Shown piece by piece: positions 60,676-64,000 of a DNA stretch of 64,000 nt. Origin of the DNA: an uncultured Elusimicrobium sp. Lineage in GTDB: Bacteria > Elusimicrobiota > Elusimicrobia > Elusimicrobiales > Elusimicrobiaceae. The position numbers and the translations under genes were made by a program. The stretch's first letter is position 1; every line of letters begins with the position of its first letter. The notes under the pieces were generated by a model that had not been told where the DNA came from, ran no database searches, and saw nothing but the letters and a program-made list of their open reading frames with translations. The stretch is from positions 67,701 to 131,700 of the forward strand of contig CALAFB010000004.1 in the NCBI GenBank assembly GCA_937891135.1, in the 5' to 3' direction.

Positions 60676-61467
60676 TTACTTCTTGTTGGCGGCTTTAGAA
60701 GCAGAAATCTTCATTTCTTGCGGCGCCACATAGTGTTTTTTGTATTTAGAAGTTTCTAAGACGGAAACGATGGACCCGCGGGCCCCCGGAACGGAACCTT
60801 TTAAGAATAAAAGACCGTTTTCGTTATCCACTTTAATCACTTCAATCTTGGCAACGGTATGGGTGGTGGTACCATAGTGGCCGGCCATGCGCTGACCGGA
60901 AATTACCTTACCCAAAGAGCGGCGGGAACCTAAAGACCCCGGAGCGCGGCTGCGGTCGGACTGACCGTGCGAATCCGGTTGACCGGCAAAGCCGTGGCGT
61001 TTCATACCGCCGGCAAAGCCGTGGCCTTTGATTTTGCCCTGCACGTCTACATAGTCGCCGGGTTTAAAGATTTTTTCAAGTGAAATGACTTGACCAATTT
61101 CAAAGCCGCTTACGTCGGCTACCCGGCATTCTTTCATGTGTTTGACCGGGGCCACATTGGCTTTTTTGAAATAACCCATTTCGGGTTTGTTTAGTTTACT
61201 TTCTTTCACTTCGCCAAAACCCACACAAACGGCGTTATAGCCGTCTTTTTCTTGGGTTCTGACACGCACAACTTTGCAATCGCCCGCTTTTACAACGGAT
61301 ACACCATGCAGGTTGCCTTTTTCATCAAAGAGCTGGGTCATGCCCACTTTTTCGCCGATTACGAAACGAAACGTAGCCGGAGCTTCTTTGACAGTTTCTG
61401 CTTTGGCAGCTTCAGCAACCGGGGTTGCCTCTTGCGCACCAGCAGCTTGTTTAATTTCTTCTGTCAT
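60676..61467 (-). CDS. rplC: 50S ribosomal protein L3 with N-terminal extension
   Basis: A 263-residue L3, longer than the usual 205-215. Residues 1-33 are an Ala/Glu-rich extension (EATPVAEAAKAETVKEAPAT) before the conserved start FVIGEKVGMTQLFDEKG. The core has AGGMKRHGFAGQPDSHGQSD and GSLGSRRSLGKVISGQRMAG. The extension is probably flexible and solvent-exposed. No internal start with a good ribosome site was seen. Confidence 0.96.
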   Translation of the reverse strand: MTEEIKQAAGAQEATPVAEAAKAETVKEAPATFRFVIGEKVGMTQLFDEKGNLHGVSVVKAGDCKVVRVRTQEKDGYNAVCVGFGEVKESKLNKPEMGYFKKANVAPVKHMKECRVADVSGFEIGQVISLEKIFKPGDYVDVQGKIKGHGFAGGMKRHGFAGQPDSHGQSDRSRAPGSLGSRRSLGKVISGQRMAGHYGTTTHTVAKIEVIKVDNENGLLFLKGSVPGARGSIVSVLETSKYKKHYVAPQEMKISASKAANKK

Positions 61468-61483
61468 ACGTGTTTAGTTTTCC

Positions 61484-61828
61484 TTAGTTACTTTTAATGG
61501 CCACATCTACACCGGCGGGCAAGTCCAATTTCATGAGCTCGTCCACGGTTTTAGAGGTGGGGCTTTTTAAGTCAATCAAGCGTTTATGAATGCGCATTTC
61601 AAACTGTTCTCTGCTTTTTTTATCGGTATGGGGAGAGCGAAGTACGGTGTACTTTTTAATCCGGACCGGTAACAAAACAGGACCCGCCACAATCGCACCC
61701 GTTTTTTGCGCGGTTTCTACAATGCGCGAAACGGAAGCATCTAACATGCGGTGGTCATAAGAACGCAATTTAATGCGGATTCTTTCTTGGCCAATTACGT
61801 TGGCTTTTTTTGCTGTTTTTTCTGCCAT
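61484..61828 (-). CDS. rpsJ: 30S ribosomal protein S10
   Basis: A 114-residue protein that in other bacteria also works with NusB in antitermination. [21 protein letters not shown] and the loop [24 protein letters not shown] are diagnostic. First gene of the S10 cluster in this window; the str genes (rpsL, rpsG, fusA, tuf) are not upstream. Confidence 0.98.
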   Translation of the reverse strand: MAEKTAKKANVIGQERIRIKLRSYDHRMLDASVSRIVETAQKTGAIVAGPVLLPVRIKKYTVLRSPHTDKKSREQFEMRIHKRLIDLKSPTSKTVDELMKLDLPAGVDVAIKSN

Positions 61829-61868
61829 TTTTAGTTTTTCCTTAAGTATTTTTTACAAATTATTTATC

Positions 61869-61925
61869 GGCAGAAAATCCCACACCTGTCCTTTTTTCCG
61901 TCGGACGGGTTAGGAAATTACTGCC
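61869..61925 (-). promoter_or_regulatory. Structured leader of the S10 operon
   Basis: The 5' untranslated region folds with an outer GGCAG/CTGCC stem (61921-61925 with 61869-61873) and an inner CCCGTCC/GGACAGG stem (61903-61909 with 61885-61891, one wobble). It lies between the promoter and rpsJ and could be a site for r-protein feedback. Confidence 0.45.
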
Positions 61926-61948
61926 ATAAACATAACTCAGTACAGTTT

Positions 61949-61957
61949 ATTATACCA
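61949..61957 (-). promoter_or_regulatory. Extended -10 promoter of the S10 cluster
   Basis: Minus-strand TGGTATAAT: a perfect -10 (61949-61954) with a TGn extension. The -35 region (AACACA) is poor, as is common with extended -10 promoters. It is the only clear promoter found for the 25-kb run of genes that follows. Confidence 0.6.
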
Positions 61958-62036
61958 AATTATTTTAAATTTGTGTTTGTTTTTTAGCGCGTTCACCGTT
62001 GCGCATGAAACAAACATTTTCCTGTTGGATATATTG

Positions 62037-62042
62037 TATAAT
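62037..62042 (+). promoter_or_regulatory. Putative -10 box of the 62.07-kb gene
   Basis: TATAAT at 62037-62042, 31 nt before the ATG; no good -35 box. Confidence 0.4.
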
Positions 62043-62072
62043 AATTGAGGATTTTTGTAAAGGAGTGCAATT

Positions 62073-62705
62073 ATGAAAAAAGTTTTGAAATGGACGATTT
62101 ATATTGTACTAATGATTCTGGGCGGACTAGCAGGACGTGTATTAGTAGTATATTCTATGACAGGGCACTTGGCCCTAAGTCCCCGCCAGGCAGTAAATAC
62201 AAATTTAACTTATACAGATGTAAATCTAGGTTGGATAAAAACTTCTCTACCCTTTTCTTTGCAAGAAGACAAACAACAAGCTTTACACATTAAAGAAACT
62301 ATCAATACAACCCAACACGCACAAGCGGTACAAGATATAAAAATGTATACAGGCACTTACAACCCCCAAACATTTGCATTTATGCTTGAAACGATTGCAT
62401 ATGCTCCCACAATAACGCCAGATCTATTGAACGGGATCGCAGGAATTATAGCCGGAGCTGGATTCGAAACAGATGCTAAACGAGCTATGCAACAGGCACA
62501 ATCTCAAAAAGAAAATGGGAGCATTAAGTATCTTTACCAAACCCGAACCAAATTCAAAAACACTCCTGCTGTCTTTGGCACCGTATTATGCGCAAAAGGC
62601 AATACAGTCGCTATACTTTTTGGGAACGGAAATGACACTCCGCAAAACAGAGATATCATAAATCATATTCTCTCAAATACCGTCTGTTTCCCGCAGGAGA
62701 AATAA
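62073..62705 (+). CDS. Unknown membrane-anchored or secreted protein
   Basis: A 210-residue protein with an N-terminal hydrophobic helix (about 5-29) that may be a signal peptide or anchor. The rest is soluble, with Gln-rich helices (AMQQAQSQKENGS) and two Cys near the C-terminus (VLCAKGNTVAILFGNG, NTVCFPQ). No family recognised. AAAGGAG ribosome site; 1 nt before the apt-like gene, so the two are in one operon. Confidence 0.7.
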   Translation: MKKVLKWTIYIVLMILGGLAGRVLVVYSMTGHLALSPRQAVNTNLTYTDVNLGWIKTSLPFSLQEDKQQALHIKETINTTQHAQAVQDIKMYTGTYNPQTFAFMLETIAYAPTITPDLLNGIAGIIAGAGFETDAKRAMQQAQSQKENGSIKYLYQTRTKFKNTPAVFGTVLCAKGNTVAILFGNGNDTPQNRDIINHILSNTVCFPQEK

Positions 62706-62706
62706 T

Positions 62707-63243
62707 ATGAAACCAAACTACGGACTTACGATTGTAAAAGATTTCCCCATCCGGGGCGTTAATTTTATTGATATTAACGGCCTATTAAATGACCCGGCTT
62801 GCTTTCAAGCCGCCATTGATAAGCTCTGCGCGCTGATTACCGAACATATCCCCGCAAGCACGCTCAAAACCGCCGCCATTATCACGCCGCAAGCGCGCGG
62901 ATTTTTGTTTGCGTCCCCGGTGGCTTACAAACTGGGACTGCCGTTGCTGCTCGTGCGCAAAAAAGGGAAAATCCCCAATAAGCCCTACTCGTTCCACATT
63001 ACCAACGAATATGACAGTTACGATATGGAACTGGATAGCGACCTGTTGGCCCGGCACCCGCACTATATTTATATAGACGATATTTTTGCTACCGGGCAGA
63101 CTTTGGCCGGCATCAAAGAAGCCCTCGCCAAAAAGAACAAACAAATTTTGCTGGCCCTGCATATAACGGCGGTTGCGGCGTTAAAAGGCATCCGCAGTAA
63201 TACACCTGCTTTAAAAGGGCTCCCCACCCAAGAAGTGATTTAA
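62707..63243 (+). CDS. apt: Adenine phosphoribosyltransferase-like protein
   Basis: A 178-residue type I phosphoribosyltransferase. VKDFPIRGVNFIDINGLLND is an Apt-like start, ARGFLFASPVAYKLGLPLLLVRKKGKIPN matches the Apt central region (given in part), and YIYIDDIFATGQTLAGI is the PRPP loop with Phe in place of the usual Leu. It should convert adenine and PRPP to AMP, though the divergence leaves room for another base. The last 61 bp of the gene and its stop are repeated at the right edge of the window. Confidence 0.8.
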   Translation: MKPNYGLTIVKDFPIRGVNFIDINGLLNDPACFQAAIDKLCALITEHIPASTLKTAAIITPQARGFLFASPVAYKLGLPLLLVRKKGKIPNKPYSFHITNEYDSYDMELDSDLLARHPHYIYIDDIFATGQTLAGIKEALAKKNKQILLALHITAVAALKGIRSNTPALKGLPTQEVI

Positions 63244-63244
63244 C
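63183..63244 (+). repeat. Direct repeat, copy 1 (3' end of the apt-like gene)
   Basis: 62 bp identical to 63939-64000 except for one base (C at 63189, A at 63945). This copy is the true end of the apt-like gene. Confidence 0.9.
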
Positions 63245-63287
63245 CTCATGCCCGATTTCAAACCGAGGTTTTTAAGGAGATTAATAA

Positions 63288-63926
63288 ATGGAAAAGACAA
63301 ATACTGAGTTGAGTTTCACACAAAAAAGTGGTTTTCCCAAAGGTTTTGCTTTGACAAAACCTTTGATAATCGTGCTGATTATCGGTATATTGCTGGCGGG
63401 ACTCTGGTTGCTACCTAAATCCAAACACATAGAATTTAAACAAGCATTGACCACCATCAATCAATTAGAAACCGCCATGATACAATTTGCTCAAAGAAAC
63501 GGAGTGCCCGAGGAAACAGTCCGTTTCTTAGGGCCAGAATCTAATTGTCAAGGATGTTTGGATATGGACCTTAGCGATTTTAAACCTGACCACTACAGTA
63601 CATCTACTAAGGGCAACTTTGGTTATAGCGCATTTTGTTCAAAAAAAGATGGGTGCCATATTGTACTAACAATACCCATACATCCGGATCCTTCCGTCCA
63701 ACAAGCCAACCAATTTGAAGCAAACGAATTTTGTAAAAAATTTCCAGTGACAGGCTTCTACTGGAATCGCTCTTTTTATCCGAAAGACGACCGAGAAGGC
63801 ATAGGAGAAGGCATAGAATGTATAGGAAAGGAAACTTTTTTCATGTGTGAGTTCCTTGAAAAACAAGGCAAAAAAGTACTCTACACTTCTTGCGAACAGT
63901 TCAGAGATCGTCTTCTTGCTGACTAA
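63288..63926 (+). CDS. Degenerate type IV pilin-like protein
   Basis: A 212-residue protein with a 19-residue leader (ending GFPKG) before FALTKPLIIVLIIGILLAG. It resembles a prepilin, but position 5 of the would-be mature protein is Lys instead of Glu, which other pilins need for assembly. The C-terminal part is Cys-rich (NCQGCLDMDL, CSKKDGC). No structured leader RNA precedes it; it follows the apt-like gene by 44 nt with an AAGGAG site. It is bracketed by a 62-bp direct repeat, suggesting insertion or duplication. Confidence 0.7.
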   Translation: MEKTNTELSFTQKSGFPKGFALTKPLIIVLIIGILLAGLWLLPKSKHIEFKQALTTINQLETAMIQFAQRNGVPEETVRFLGPESNCQGCLDMDLSDFKPDHYSTSTKGNFGYSAFCSKKDGCHIVLTIPIHPDPSVQQANQFEANEFCKKFPVTGFYWNRSFYPKDDREGIGEGIECIGKETFFMCEFLEKQGKKVLYTSCEQFRDRLLAD

Positions 63927-63938
63927 TAGTTACAATAT

Positions 63939-64000
63939 AAAAGGAATCCGCAGTAATACACCTGCTTTAAAAGGGCTCCCCACCCAAGAAGTGATTTAAC
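63939..64000 (+). repeat. Direct repeat, copy 2
   Basis: Repeats the last 61 bp of the apt-like gene plus one base, beginning 12 nt after the pilin-like stop and reaching the window edge, so it may extend further. It carries no start of its own. Confidence 0.9.

Noticed and set aside
1..64000. CRISPR array, tRNA or rRNA genes
   Set aside because: No regularly spaced repeats, no cloverleaf with a CCA or TΨC-type arm, and no rRNA signature were noticed on either strand; this was by eye and small tRNAs could be missed.

Overview
The window looks like a chromosomal segment of a Gram-negative, probably gut-associated member of the Elusimicrobiota. This assignment is inferred from gene content, not from a database search. 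It has outer-membrane genes (lptD-like, pal, cpoB, tolB), many scattered single type IV pilin-like genes sharing one N-terminus, and a complete S10-spc-alpha ribosomal cluster joined to cell-shape genes. No phage, CRISPR array, tRNA or rRNA gene was seen.

Layout. 1-5.5 kb: tail of a XerC-type recombinase, ROK sugar kinase, LptD-like protein, thymidine kinase, two RDD membrane proteins. 5.6-9.1 kb: pilin A with its leader, then pal-cpoB-tolB. 9.3-14.2 kb: unknown secreted protein, lysS, an anchored ankyrin protein, and a two-gene arginine-to-putrescine route (pyruvoyl arginine decarboxylase plus agmatinase). 14.2-16.9 kb: pilins B and C flanking a YgjP-type metallohydrolase. 16.9-21.2 kb: glycine cleavage genes gcvT-gcvH-gcvPA-gcvPB. 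21.2-28.4 kb: pilin E, an RlmI-type methyltransferase, a PyrE-like transferase, an AsmA-like protein, an M50-like membrane protease, a lipoate ligase (which could lipoylate GcvH) and pilin D. 28.5-36.5 kb: PcrA/UvrD, two RDD proteins, a TrmA-family RNA methyltransferase, YchF, a small secreted protein, a split ChrA-type transporter and a small unknown protein. 37-46.5 kb: amidase, RNase G, a DUF2344 protein, rodA, mrdA, mreD, mreC, mreB. 46.5-61.8 kb: rplQ up to rpsJ. 62-64 kb: unknown protein, apt-like gene, and a degenerate pilin-like gene flanked by a 62-bp direct repeat.

The most notable observation is an unannotated structured 5' leader, about 180-220 nt, found six times. Five copies precede pilin genes (A, B, C, D, E) and one (F) precedes a 95-residue non-pilin gene. 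A short conserved core (a GUUUUUGGAA-like entry, a GARYGYUU motif, ACGGCUGUUAU and a final AGCCGUUUU) is kept. The helices change sequence completely from copy to copy yet stay complementary; one long-range stem of 10-12 bp is perfect in all six. Several copies share a promoter with a TATACT -10 element. I do not recognise the family. It may be a cis-regulatory RNA that acts at a 3' stem followed by a U-run.

A second theme is repeat insertion into prepilin leader peptides. Pilins B and D carry leaders of about 89 and 105 residues instead of the usual 6-25, built in frame from palindromic elements. In B one insertion is flanked by a 12-bp duplication of the sequence coding for the start of the cleavage motif. 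Pilin cassettes with their own promoter, leader RNA and variable C-terminus appear to have been placed singly between housekeeping genes.
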